Shown here: in pieces, positions 34,719 to 43,197 of the stretch
How the letters are laid out: every line of letters starts with the position of its first letter
Numbering within the stretch: the first letter of the stretch is position 1
Source: Bacillota bacterium
GTDB taxonomy: Bacteria; Bacillota; Clostridia; Lachnospirales; Lachnospiraceae
DNA: 64,000 bases
NCBI GenBank assembly: GCA_023392615.1
Contig: JAEVYT010000017.1
Location: 434,001 to 498,000, forward strand
Reading direction: 5' to 3'
The notes under the pieces: model-generated
The model's input: only the letters and a program-made list of their open reading frames with translations
Database searches by the model: none
Told to the model about the DNA's origin: nothing
Translations under genes and position numbers: made by a program

Positions 34719-34736
34719 TATATATGGAGGAATGAC

Positions 34737-35591
34737 ATGAGCGAAAAAAGAATACGACAAATCGCTATTTACGGAAAAGGCGGAATAGGAAAATCAACAA
34801 CAACACAGAATCTAACAGCAGGGCTCGTAGAAAGCGGTAAGAAAGTGATGGTAGTCGGTTGCGATCCGAAAGCGGATTCTACCAGACTGCTATTAGGGGG
34901 ATTGGCACAAAGAACAGTACTTGACACACTAAGGGTAGAAGGTGAAGATATTGATCTAAGTGCAATTTTAAAAGAAGGATTTAAGGGTACAAAATGCGTA
35001 GAATCCGGTGGTCCGGAACCGGGTGTTGGATGTGCAGGTAGAGGTATCATTACATCAATTGGTTTGTTAGAAAGATTGGGAGCATATACAGAAGATTTGG
35101 ATTATGTCTTCTATGATGTTCTTGGAGATGTTGTATGCGGTGGCTTCGCAATGCCAATCCGAGAGGGAAAAGCGAAGGAAATATATATCGTAGCCAGTGG
35201 TGAGATGATGGCTCTGTACGCAGCAAACAATATATCAAAAGGTATTAAGAAATATGCATCCAAAGGTGGAGTTCGCCTTGGAGGTATAATTTGCAACAGT
35301 CGTAATGTTGATCGTGAAATAGAACTCTTGCGAGCTTTTGCTAAGGAGCTTGGTACGAAGCTGATTCATTTTGTGCCACGAGATAATGTTGTACAAAGAG
35401 CTGAAATCAACCGAAAAACTGTGATTGATTATGAGCCGCAGTCAGGTCAGGCTGAGGAGTACCGACAGTTGGCAAAAAGTATAGAAAAGAATACGGATTT
35501 TGTAATTCCAACGCCAATGAGTCAGGAACGTTTGGAAGAAATTTTGCTTGAATTTGGATTAATGGATGGTTTGCTTGATTATAAAATATAA
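34737..35591 (+). CDS. nifH: Second nitrogenase iron protein (NifH), without adjacent nifDK
   Basis: The 284-residue Fe protein has the P-loop YGKGGIGKSTT, cluster cysteines C99 and C134, and the Arg in GCAGRG. It is clearly similar to AnfH at 4490 over its whole length but has a longer C-terminal tail (LMDGLLDYKI). It follows nifB by 112 bp with a GGAGGA site, and nifX comes next; no nifD or nifK is in reach. It may supply cofactor maturation (Fe protein is needed for FeMo-co insertion) or serve a Mo nitrogenase elsewhere. Whether it is nifH in the strict sense or a paralogue needs a tree. Confidence 0.92.
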   Translation: MSEKRIRQIAIYGKGGIGKSTTTQNLTAGLVESGKKVMVVGCDPKADSTRLLLGGLAQRTVLDTLRVEGEDIDLSAILKEGFKGTKCVESGGPEPGVGCAGRGIITSIGLLERLGAYTEDLDYVFYDVLGDVVCGGFAMPIREGKAKEIYIVASGEMMALYAANNISKGIKKYASKGGVRLGGIICNSRNVDREIELLRAFAKELGTKLIHFVPRDNVVQRAEINRKTVIDYEPQSGQAEEYRQLAKSIEKNTDFVIPTPMSQERLEEILLEFGLMDGLLDYKI

Positions 35592-35632
35592 TCGAATTTA
35601 CTTCCGTAATTCATTAGAAAGGATTTAGGATA

Positions 35633-35977
35633 ATGGGGATTCGAGTAGCTGTTGCTTCATCGGACAATATTGTAGTTAATCAGCATTTTGGTCATACACA
35701 ACAATTTTATATCTACGATATCAATGGGGAATCAGACTTTCAATACATTGAAGAGCGGCGTGTTAATCCTCCTTGTAGTATTGGTGAGCATAATCAGAGT
35801 ATGTTGGAGGAGGCAGTACAGCGGGTGCTAGATTGCCAGTATGTTTTGTGCTACCGAATCGGTGGAGGAGCGTCCAATCTTCTGTTTTCGAATGGAGTAC
35901 ATAGTTATGAGATAGGGGATTATATAGAAACTTCTTTAAACAGGTTATGGGATATCGTAAGTCGGAGAGATTCTTAG
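35633..35977 (+). CDS. NifX-type cofactor-binding protein
   Basis: The 114-residue protein is a single NifX/NafY-type domain (VAVASSDNIVVNQHFGHTQQ, then FYIYDINGE). These proteins bind NifB-co or other cofactor precursors and pass them on. It resembles the C-terminal domain of the NifB-like fusion at 9680 (DQHFGHATKFYIYDYNGE), so the split nifB + nifX here mirrors the fused protein there. The start ATG 35633 follows AAAGGA 41 bp after nifH. Two hairpins after it close the operon. Confidence 0.87.
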   Translation: MGIRVAVASSDNIVVNQHFGHTQQFYIYDINGESDFQYIEERRVNPPCSIGEHNQSMLEEAVQRVLDCQYVLCYRIGGGASNLLFSNGVHSYEIGDYIETSLNRLWDIVSRRDS

Positions 35978-36035
35978 ATCGAGTTTCTCCGATACGCTTT
36001 TATAGTATTATCAATTATGATAGGATAAATATTTC

Positions 36036-36097
36036 GCAATTATGAAGGTTGCATAATTGCTCAAGTATTGGCTTTACAGATATTTTGTAAAGCCAAT
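36036..36097 (+). terminator. Two hairpins after the nifB-nifH-nifX group
   Basis: GCAATTATG/CATAATTGC (36036-36060) and ATTGGCTTTACA/TGTAAAGCCAAT (36067-36097, 12-bp perfect stem). Only an A/T-rich stretch follows instead of a pure T-run, so termination may be partial. Confidence 0.6.
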
Positions 36098-36118
36098 AAA
36101 ATTTATTTGTAAAGATAC

Positions 36119-36147
36119 TTGACATATATGTATTGATGGTATATTAT
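36119..36147 (+). promoter_or_regulatory. Sigma-A promoter for the amino acid ABC importer
   Basis: TTGACA (36119-36124), 17-bp spacer and TATTAT (36142-36147), about 100 bp before the substrate-binding protein gene. Confidence 0.7.
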
Positions 36148-36247
36148 CGATACATGTAATTCATATTAATTCGGTATGAATTGAATATTTGATAGAACGG
36201 AAAGTGTTATCAATAATATTTATAATAAAATTTTGGAGGAAACAGGA

Positions 36248-37108
36248 ATGAGAAAAAGGATTATTTTGGGTGTATTAACTCTGACATTATTGGTAGGAGG
36301 TTTAGTTGGTTGCGGAAGTAAAGATGCTGATAAAAGTGCAGCGAATAATACAGCTACTCCGGTTGTAACTAAGGCGGCAGATGATAACCAAGGTTCAGAC
36401 AAAGATCTACTTGCACAAATTAAAGAAAGAGGAAAACTGTTAATCGGAACAGAAGGAACATACGCTCCTTATACTTTTCATGATGAATCGGGTAAATTAG
36501 TGGGTTATGATGTTGAAGTAGCTGAAGCGATTGCAGCAAAATTAGGTGTTAAGGCAGAGTTTGTAGAGAGTAACTGGGATTCTTTAATCGCAGGATTGGA
36601 TGCAGTTCGCTACGATGTTGTTATTAATCAGGTTACCATTACAGAGGAACGACTACAGAAATATGATTTTTCAACTCCTTATACAATATCCAGAGCTGCT
36701 TTAATCGTTGGTAAGGATAATAATGATATTAAGAGCTTTGAAGATCTTAAAGGTAAGAAAGCAGCACAGGGATTAACAAGTAATTATGCACAACTTGCAG
36801 AAAGCTATGGTGCAAAGTTAGTTAGTGCGGATGGTTCCTTTAGCAAAGCGATTGAGCTTGTATCTACAAAGAGAGCAGTTGCAACGATTAATGATCAGGT
36901 ATCCTTTTATGATTTTTTAAAGCAGAAACCGGATGCACCGGTTAAGCTTGTTGATACATTGGATGATGCCAGCAAGAATGCAGTATTGATCCGAAAAGGA
37001 AATGATACTTTTGTTGAAGCGGTAAATAAGGCATTAGATGAGATAACCAAAGATGGCACATTAGCTAAGATTTCTGATAAGTACTTTGGTGCTGACGTTA
37101 CAAAATAA
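36248..37108 (+). CDS. Polar amino acid ABC importer, substrate-binding lipoprotein (cystine-like)
   Basis: The 286-residue lipoprotein has a signal peptide with lipobox LVGC near residue 22, then a family 3 solute-binding domain (LLIGTEGTYAPYTFHDESGK, GYDVEVAEAIAAKLGV). The EGTYAPYTFHD wording is typical of cystine-binding TcyA/FliY proteins, so cystine is the best guess. It captures the ligand outside the cell for the permease and ATPase encoded next. ATG 36248 is 8 nt after GGAGG. Supply of sulfur for Fe-S cluster building beside a nif cluster is a plausible reason for the position. Confidence 0.85.
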   Translation: MRKRIILGVLTLTLLVGGLVGCGSKDADKSAANNTATPVVTKAADDNQGSDKDLLAQIKERGKLLIGTEGTYAPYTFHDESGKLVGYDVEVAEAIAAKLGVKAEFVESNWDSLIAGLDAVRYDVVINQVTITEERLQKYDFSTPYTISRAALIVGKDNNDIKSFEDLKGKKAAQGLTSNYAQLAESYGAKLVSADGSFSKAIELVSTKRAVATINDQVSFYDFLKQKPDAPVKLVDTLDDASKNAVLIRKGNDTFVEAVNKALDEITKDGTLAKISDKYFGADVTK

Positions 37109-37137
37109 AGATAATCTTTGGAAAAGAGGTAACCATT

Positions 37138-37800
37138 ATGCATATCAGTGACAGAACCATAGAGATAATCCTTCAGTCATTTTGGCCGATTGTTAAAGCC
37201 GGGATTCAATTTACGATCCCGTTAACGATATTATCGTTTCTATTTGGATTAATTATTGCTATCTTGGTTGCCCTTATCCAGGTAGCCAATATTAAGGTTC
37301 TAAAACAGATTGTTAAAATTTATGTTTGGATTTTCCGCGGTACGCCAATGTTGGTTCAGATATTCATCATCTTTTTTGGATTACCAAAGATGGGCATCTT
37401 ATTAGATCCATTTCCGGCTGCTATCATTGCATTTTCTTTAAACGTCGGAGCATATTCATCGGAGACGATAAGAGGAGCAATTTTGTCTGTACCAAAGGGT
37501 CAGTGGGAAGCCGGTTATGCGTTTGGCATGACATTTTCACAAGTGTTTCGCAGAATTATATTAAAGCAGGCAGCGAAGATATCCATTCCGCCACTCTCAA
37601 ATACTTTTATCGGTCTTGTAAAGGATACTTCACTTGCTTCAACGATTACACTTACGGAGATGTTCATGGTTACACAACGAATTGTGGCATACCGATATGA
37701 ACCGTTGTTATTATATTGTGAATTAGCAGTAATCTATCTTGTATTATGTAGTATATTGAATGTTCTTCAGGGATACCTTGAGAAAAAACTAGTGCACTAG
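37138..37800 (+). CDS. Amino acid ABC importer permease
   Basis: The 220-residue HisM/GlnP-type permease has five membrane helices. The opening part WIFRGTPMLVQIFIIFFGLP and the ATPase-coupling EAA segment (SVPKGQWEAGYAFGMTFSQV) are clear. It functions as a homodimer. It lies 30 bp after the binding-protein gene and 17 bp before the ATPase gene, in the order seen for cystine transporters such as TcyABC. Confidence 0.9.
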   Translation: MHISDRTIEIILQSFWPIVKAGIQFTIPLTILSFLFGLIIAILVALIQVANIKVLKQIVKIYVWIFRGTPMLVQIFIIFFGLPKMGILLDPFPAAIIAFSLNVGAYSSETIRGAILSVPKGQWEAGYAFGMTFSQVFRRIILKQAAKISIPPLSNTFIGLVKDTSLASTITLTEMFMVTQRIVAYRYEPLLLYCELAVIYLVLCSILNVLQGYLEKKLVH

Positions 37801-37816
37801 GAGATGAGGTGAAGAG

Positions 37817-38569
37817 ATGCTCGAAGTTACAAATATTCATAAGAGTTTTGAAGAGAACGCAGTACTTAAAGGGGTTGACATCAAAGTTAGTAAAGGTGAT
37901 GTGATTGCAATATTAGGACCTAGCGGTTCCGGAAAAACCACACTTCTTCGATGCTTGAATTTCCTGGAGCATGCCGATCAAGGAGAGATTCGATTAGGAG
38001 ATATTTCAACAGAATTTAAGAAGGCACATAAACATCAGATCATCGATATTCGAAAACGAATGAGTTTTGTGTTCCAAAACTATAATTTAATTATTACAAA
38101 AACAGCTCTTCAGAATGTGATGGAGCCACTGATTGTTGTTCAAAAGAAATCAAAAGCCGAAGCCAGACAAATTGCGCAAGAAGCTTTGGATAAGGTAGGG
38201 TTATCTAATCGTTATGATTATTATCCGGCACAATTATCCGGCGGACAACAGCAAAGAGTTGGCATAGCCAGAGCAATTGCGGTAAAACCGGACGTGATTT
38301 TATTTGATGAACCGACCTCCTCCCTTGATCCGGAATTAGTGGGTGAGGTGTTGAATGTAATCAAAAAGATTGCAGAAGAAGGTACTACGATGCTGATAGT
38401 AACGCATGAGATATCGTTTGCGCGTGAGGTTGCGAATAAAGTGATCTTCATGGATGGTGGTAAGATTGTGGAAGAGAATGATGCCAAAGAATTCTTCGTT
38501 AGTCCTAAGAAGGAAAGAACAATTGAATTTTTAAACCGATTTGTACCGGACTTTACAAATGTGTTGTAA
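37817..38569 (+). CDS. Amino acid ABC importer ATPase
   Basis: The 250-residue GlnQ/TcyC-type ATPase has Walker A LGPSGSGKTTLLR, signature LSGGQQQRVGIARAIA, Walker B VILFDEPTSSLDPE and switch His in IVTHEISFA. It energises the importer encoded by the two genes upstream and ends the operon at the terminator at 38609. Confidence 0.93.
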   Translation: MLEVTNIHKSFEENAVLKGVDIKVSKGDVIAILGPSGSGKTTLLRCLNFLEHADQGEIRLGDISTEFKKAHKHQIIDIRKRMSFVFQNYNLIITKTALQNVMEPLIVVQKKSKAEARQIAQEALDKVGLSNRYDYYPAQLSGGQQQRVGIARAIAVKPDVILFDEPTSSLDPELVGEVLNVIKKIAEEGTTMLIVTHEISFAREVANKVIFMDGGKIVEENDAKEFFVSPKKERTIEFLNRFVPDFTNVL

Positions 38570-38608
38570 ATTATTGTTGTTTTATAAGAAAAGAACTATA
38601 TAAATCTT

Positions 38609-38658
38609 ATAATGCTGATTTTCCAAGATAAATTTTTGGAGGGTCAGCATTATTTGTT
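38609..38658 (+). terminator. Terminator after the amino acid ABC importer
   Basis: ATAATGCTGA (38609-38618) and TCAGCATTAT (38644-38653) form the outer 10-bp stem, CCAA and TTGG an inner one, with TTGTTT after. The rest of 38659-38995 is AT-rich and shows no supported gene. Confidence 0.65.
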
Positions 38659-38995
38659 TCATAAGATAAATTGCGGTTTCATATGAAATGAATTTCTTGT
38701 ACGCAGAAGGAGGTAATAGCTAAATAAAGTTTAACCAATTTTTCTCATCGATTTATGCTATAATAAGCATCAATATCAATGAGGAAATAGAGATTAATTA
38801 TATTGCTTTATTATAAATACATTGTATAATCATGATTGTTGAATACAATTTGTTAGGGTAGGAGAGGTATATTAATTACACACATTACATAGGCAATGAG
38901 AGTTTGTAATTAATATGTAAAATATAAAACTAAATTATTTTTGAATACATAAAGTAAGTCTTAGCTAGATCAGAATTCATAGTACAGGAGTCTTA

Positions 38996-39052
38996 GTGTG
39001 AAAAATCATAGATTTTTCACACGCAACTTTGTGCCTGTGCCCCAAAGTTTGC
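38996..39052 (+). other. Two adjacent hairpins before the EamA transporter gene
   Basis: GTGTGAAAAATC/GATTTTTCACAC (38996-39022) is a perfect 12-bp stem with a 3-nt loop. GCAACTTTG/CAAAGTTTGC (39023-39052) follows at once around TGCCTGTGCCC. They end 27 bp before the start codon. They could be a cis-regulatory leader, or one copy of a dispersed palindromic repeat. Confidence 0.5.
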
Positions 39053-39078
39053 TGGCTATGTAGAAAGGCATGGTTATT

Positions 39079-39975
39079 ATGAAAAAATTAATTATTATAC
39101 TAGGAACGGTGGGGGTGTCTTTTTCCGCAATCTTTGTGCGGGCTTCCACAGCACCCTCCATGGTTCTGGTTTTTTATCGTGTTTTGTTTGCCACTATAAT
39201 ACTTTTGCCGTTTATCGTATTACACTTTCGGAAAGAAATCCGTTCACTAAAGCCAAGCTCCGTTCTGATGCCTATGATAAGTGGGATGTTCTTGGGATTG
39301 CATTTTACGATGTATTTTGAGTCATTGCACTATACCAGTATTGCTTCTTCGCTTATTCTAGTGGATACCGAGGTGTTTTTCGTAGCTGGGGTTATGATAC
39401 TGATATGGAAGGAGAAGATATCAGCGAAGGCTTGGATAGGAATAGTCGCAACTTTTGTAGGAAGTATCGTGGTGGCAACAGCGGATATGGGTAGCGGAAG
39501 TAATATGTTAATGGGTGATTTGATGGCTTTTGTGGGTGCGGCTTTTATGGCGGTGTATACCTTGCTTGGAAGACAATGTCGTAAGGCCATGAGTACCACA
39601 GTGTATACGTTTTTTGTATATGCTTTTGCTTCCTTGACGCTTATTGTATTAATGTCATTAAGAAGAATGCCAATTACCGGATATGAGCAGAAAAATTATT
39701 TGATTGCGCTGGGGCTTGCCACTATATGTACCTTATGTGGGCATAGCGTTTATAGCTGGGGATTAAAGTATGAGAAAGCTTCTTTTATCTCAACAGCAAA
39801 ATTATTAGAGCCGGTATTTGCATCTGTGTTGGGGCTAATGATATTTACTGAGATACCCTCCTTGTTTGTCGTCATTGGTGGAGTGATTGTGATTAGCGGA
39901 GTATATTATTATTCCCGTAATAGTGAATCGGTTAAAAATAATATAGAGAAGACATCGGTTAAGATGAAGGAATAG
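39079..39975 (+). CDS. EamA/DMT family transporter
   Basis: The 298-residue protein has ten membrane helices in two EamA repeats, with the typical TSIASSLILVDTEVFFVA and EKASFISTAKLLEPVFASVL segments, the second of which is the repeat-2 E-x-x-P motif region. DMT proteins export metabolites such as amino acids; the substrate is unknown. ATG 39079 sits 10 nt after GAAAGG and is preferred to ATG 39070. A second EamA gene follows 9 bp later, in the same operon. Confidence 0.87.
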   Translation: MKKLIIILGTVGVSFSAIFVRASTAPSMVLVFYRVLFATIILLPFIVLHFRKEIRSLKPSSVLMPMISGMFLGLHFTMYFESLHYTSIASSLILVDTEVFFVAGVMILIWKEKISAKAWIGIVATFVGSIVVATADMGSGSNMLMGDLMAFVGAAFMAVYTLLGRQCRKAMSTTVYTFFVYAFASLTLIVLMSLRRMPITGYEQKNYLIALGLATICTLCGHSVYSWGLKYEKASFISTAKLLEPVFASVLGLMIFTEIPSLFVVIGGVIVISGVYYYSRNSESVKNNIEKTSVKMKE

Positions 39976-39984
39976 AGGTTACAT

Positions 39985-40905
39985 ATGAAAAGTAAAACAT
40001 GGTTAACTAAAACTATGGTGGTGTGTATTGCAGCATCAATATGCTGTGCATTATGGGGAAGTGCTTTCCCTTATGTTAAAATTGGATATCGTTTGTTAGG
40101 AATTTCATCACAAGAGATAAATTCACAAATTCTGTTCGCTGGTTCTCGTTTCACACTGGCAGGAGTGCTGACCATATTAATTGGCAGTGTGATAACTAGA
40201 AAATTTTTAATTCCGGCAAAAGAAAGCTGGGGAAATATTTTAATTTTATGTCTATTCCAAACAATTTTACAATATGTTTTCTTTTACATAGGACTTTCGA
40301 ATACCTCAGGTGTGAAGGCATCAATCATTGAAGGAATGAATGTATTTGCTTCTTTGCTTGTAGCGAGTTCAATATATCATATGGAGAAACTTTCGCCAAG
40401 GAAGATAATTGGATGTGTAATAGGATTTGTAGGTGTAATTCTTGTGAATATCAACAAGGATGGGCTAGATACAAATTTTAAATTGGCTGGGGAAGGTTTT
40501 ATTATCCTATCAGTGATCGCTTATGCATTCTCATCCGTAATGCTAAAGCGATATTCTAAGAAAGAGAATGCAATTTTACTCAGTGGCTATCAGTTTGTGA
40601 TCGGCGGGAGTATTATGATGCTTATCGGTATCTTTACGGGTGGCAAAACTGAGAATTATAATGGAACTTCCATAATGATCTTAATCTATCTGTCCCTCGT
40701 TTCTGCGATCGCTTATGCTTTGTGGGCGGTACTATTAAAATATAATACGGTTTCTAGGGTGGCTGTATATGGCTTTATGACACCGATATTCGGAGTGATA
40801 TTGTCGGCAATTTTATTAAAGGAGCAGCAATATTTAGGAATTAAATGTGTGATTGCATTAGCTTTAGTAAGTATAGGAATCCTTATAGTAAATAAGGAAA
40901 AATAA
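39985..40905 (+). CDS. EamA/DMT family transporter (second)
   Basis: The 306-residue protein again has ten helices in two EamA repeats (start CCALWGSAFPYVKIGYRL; repeat 2 SRVAVYGFMTPIFGVILSAI). Overall sequence differs markedly from its neighbour, so this is not a recent duplication. It is co-transcribed with the previous gene, and a clear terminator at 40919 follows. Confidence 0.87.
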   Translation: MKSKTWLTKTMVVCIAASICCALWGSAFPYVKIGYRLLGISSQEINSQILFAGSRFTLAGVLTILIGSVITRKFLIPAKESWGNILILCLFQTILQYVFFYIGLSNTSGVKASIIEGMNVFASLLVASSIYHMEKLSPRKIIGCVIGFVGVILVNINKDGLDTNFKLAGEGFIILSVIAYAFSSVMLKRYSKKENAILLSGYQFVIGGSIMMLIGIFTGGKTENYNGTSIMILIYLSLVSAIAYALWAVLLKYNTVSRVAVYGFMTPIFGVILSAILLKEQQYLGIKCVIALALVSIGILIVNKEK

Positions 40906-40918
40906 AAAAGATTAAAGT

Positions 40919-40968
40919 AAAAGAGCGTTTGTATCAACATCGTGCTTAGTTGATATGAGCGCTCTTTT
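40919..40968 (+). terminator. Terminator after the EamA pair
   Basis: AAAAGAGCG and CGCTCTTTT form the outer stem, TATCAAC and GTTGATA the inner one. The T-run is in the right arm and the A-run in the left, so it may act both ways. Confidence 0.8.
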
Positions 40969-41080
40969 ATAGTTCTTGTATAATAGATATTTGGGATTCT
41001 TTTTATTATTTAGAAATTGTGCTTGTATAGAATAGATAGCCTCTTCATATTAATTAAAGAAAGAGAAAGTGGGAGTGACT

Positions 41081-41506
41081 ATGGATTCACTTTGTATCTT
41101 ATTAGCAATCATGGCAGGTATCTTCACAACGATCGAATCAAGTATCAATTCGCAATTAGGCAAATATTTAACACCGAGTGTTGCAGCGTTACATAGTCTG
41201 ATTATCGGGTTGATTTTCATGCTGTTTTTTACTGTATCAAGAGGTGATATTGTCCAGTATACAAAGGTGGTTAATGTAAAGCCAATTTGGTTGATTGGCG
41301 GGATATTCGGTGCGCTAATTATTTATTTATCTTCTAGATCTATCCCTATGCTTGGCATCTCTAATACACTCATATTAATACTTGCGGGGCAGCTTTTAAG
41401 CGGGTTAGTGCTAGATGTGGTAGTGTTAAATGCACAAATAAGTGTGAAAAAAATGACCGGTGCAATATTATTTTTAATTGGAGCTATTATTTTTATAAGG
41501 GATTAA
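41081..41506 (+). CDS. Half-size DMT transporter (YdcZ/DUF606 type)
   Basis: The 141-residue protein has four to five membrane helices and the YdcZ pattern IESSINSQLGKYLTPSVAAL followed by KPIWLIGGIFGALIIYLSS. YdcZ proteins work as dimers. The substrate is unknown. ATG 41081 lies 5 nt after GGGAG. The stop is 5 bp from the stop of dapA on the other strand. Confidence 0.85.
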   Translation: MDSLCILLAIMAGIFTTIESSINSQLGKYLTPSVAALHSLIIGLIFMLFFTVSRGDIVQYTKVVNVKPIWLIGGIFGALIIYLSSRSIPMLGISNTLILILAGQLLSGLVLDVVVLNAQISVKKMTGAILFLIGAIIFIRD

Positions 41507-41510
41507 TCTA

Positions 41511-42419
41511 TCATCCTGCAGATAAACGGTAAAGTTCAGGTTTCTTAGTGAGATTTTTTTGTATATATGGATTTAATTTTTCCTTTAGTGAATCACTGAT
41601 TTGAACCAAAGGTAATCTCACTTCAGGTGAGTTGATTAAGCCAAGCTGGTTAAGAATATATTTAATTGGAGTAGGATTCGGTTCTTTGAATAAAAGAGGT
41701 ACGAATTCGTATAACTCCTTCCAGATTTCAAAAGCCCCAGTTTGATCCTTGTTCTTCATTCTATTATATACCTCAACAAATTTGGCGGTATCTATATGAG
41801 CTGACGCAAGAATACCACCATGGCCGCCAAGTGCTAATGTGACATAGAATAATGCATCTTCACCGGTTAGTATGGAGAAATCCTTGGGCGGATTCATTAA
41901 TAGTGACATTGATTGTTTCATATCTCCACTTGCATCTTTAATGGCCACAATGTTCGGTATTTCAGCTAATTGAAACACTGTTTCATTCTCAATATTCACT
42001 CCTGTACGATAAGGAATATTATAAAGGATAATATCTAAATCGGTTTCTGCTGCTATGGTTTTAAAGTGTGTGTAGATACCTTCCTGGTTTGGTCTGTTAT
42101 AGTAAGGACAGACCGAGAGGATTCCCTGAATATCATATTTCTGTGCTATTTTTAATTTTTTAATTACCTTAGCAGTATAATTACCACCGATACCTACATA
42201 AATTGGTAGACGTCCTTTGTTATATTCCAAAGTCTTATCTATCATATTCTCAAATTCATAATCATCCAAAGTGGGAATCTCCCCGGTTGTACCCAGCGGG
42301 ATAATTCCGCTTATTCCTGTATCTGTATAATGATCAATTAGTCTTTTATAGGATGTATAATCAATTTTATCATCGTGAAATGGAGTTATAATCGGTAACC
42401 AAACACCGTTAAGTTGCAT
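41511..42419 (-). CDS. dapA: 4-Hydroxy-tetrahydrodipicolinate synthase-like protein
   Basis: The 302-residue class I aldolase-fold protein condenses pyruvate with aspartate semialdehyde in lysine/diaminopimelate synthesis. It shows GTTGEIPTLDDYEFENMI near residue 46, the active-site Tyr in ILYNIPYRTG and the Schiff-base Lys in IVAIKDASGD. The C-terminal part is normal in length. Isolated dapA-like genes beside transporters can be paralogues with other aldol substrates (N-acetylneuraminate lyase type), so the exact reaction is not certain. It starts at 42419 behind AAGGAGGT on the minus strand. Confidence 0.85.
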   Translation of the reverse strand: MQLNGVWLPIITPFHDDKIDYTSYKRLIDHYTDTGISGIIPLGTTGEIPTLDDYEFENMIDKTLEYNKGRLPIYVGIGGNYTAKVIKKLKIAQKYDIQGILSVCPYYNRPNQEGIYTHFKTIAAETDLDIILYNIPYRTGVNIENETVFQLAEIPNIVAIKDASGDMKQSMSLLMNPPKDFSILTGEDALFYVTLALGGHGGILASAHIDTAKFVEVYNRMKNKDQTGAFEIWKELYEFVPLLFKEPNPTPIKYILNQLGLINSPEVRLPLVQISDSLKEKLNPYIQKNLTKKPELYRLSAG

Positions 42420-42491
42420 AAATAGACCTCCTTATAAATGCGCAATCTTAGTTTTCTAATTCTATTCTACAGAACATTATTTATAAAAAAT

Positions 42492-42528
42492 AGCATAATA
42501 ATGCTTTGATTGTTGCATATAATGCTTT
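42492..42528. repeat. Repeated ATAATGCTTT dyads upstream of dapA
   Basis: ATAATGCTTT occurs at 42498-42507 and 42519-42528, exactly 21 bp (two helical turns) apart, and each copy is part of a dyad (AGCAT-AATA-ATGCT, GCAT-ATA-ATGC). The pair sits in the dapA promoter region and looks like an operator. The rest of 42530-43197 shows no supported gene or element. Confidence 0.4.
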
Positions 42529-43197
42529 ATAATGATTTAAATGAGAGATGAAACATTAAGTAAGATGTGTTGAACTTGAAAAAATAAGCGTATTACGATC
42601 GCTTTTGATATATTCATATTTGCTTCGATGTAACGTTGTGATTCACTAATGTCTTTGTCATATGGTAAACCAGCTTCAAAAATACAGAACTCCTCGCTGT
42701 GCTCGTCAAGCATGCTGTTTTTTGATGCTAAACCATATTCCAAATACATAAGTGAATATAGCAACTTTTACATAGGCACAAATATAAATATATCAAATCT
42801 CAATCTCTTTACTGCTTATTTTTTCAAGTGCTTTACATTTTAATGATTAATGCCTCATTTCACATTTGATGGTAGGAACGACACCGCTAGAGCATGAGAT
42901 GAATATTTCATCGCATTTTTTAGGGCAAATCAAACCGCTAGAATAAAAGAGAAATACGTACAATTTATAATATGCAAGTTTAAGTGCAAGGGAACTTGGT
43001 ATTAAGGTAAGAGACTGTTAATAGGAAGATTTAGGTCGATTTCTTGCGGAGATTGCTTAATAAAGAATCGACTTATATTGAAGTGATTCAGCAAGTTAGT
43101 AAAGATCTTATGGTATTATTGATAGAAGAAAGATGTTTTTGATATAGTAATATATATTTATACTAATGCAGTGGTTTGGATAAGGGGTGTGATACTT

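Noticed and set aside
42537..42843. Overlapping 75-codon (minus) and 64-codon (plus) frames upstream of the AraC gene
   Set aside because: They are antisense to each other in AT-rich spacer, with no ribosome site or family match.
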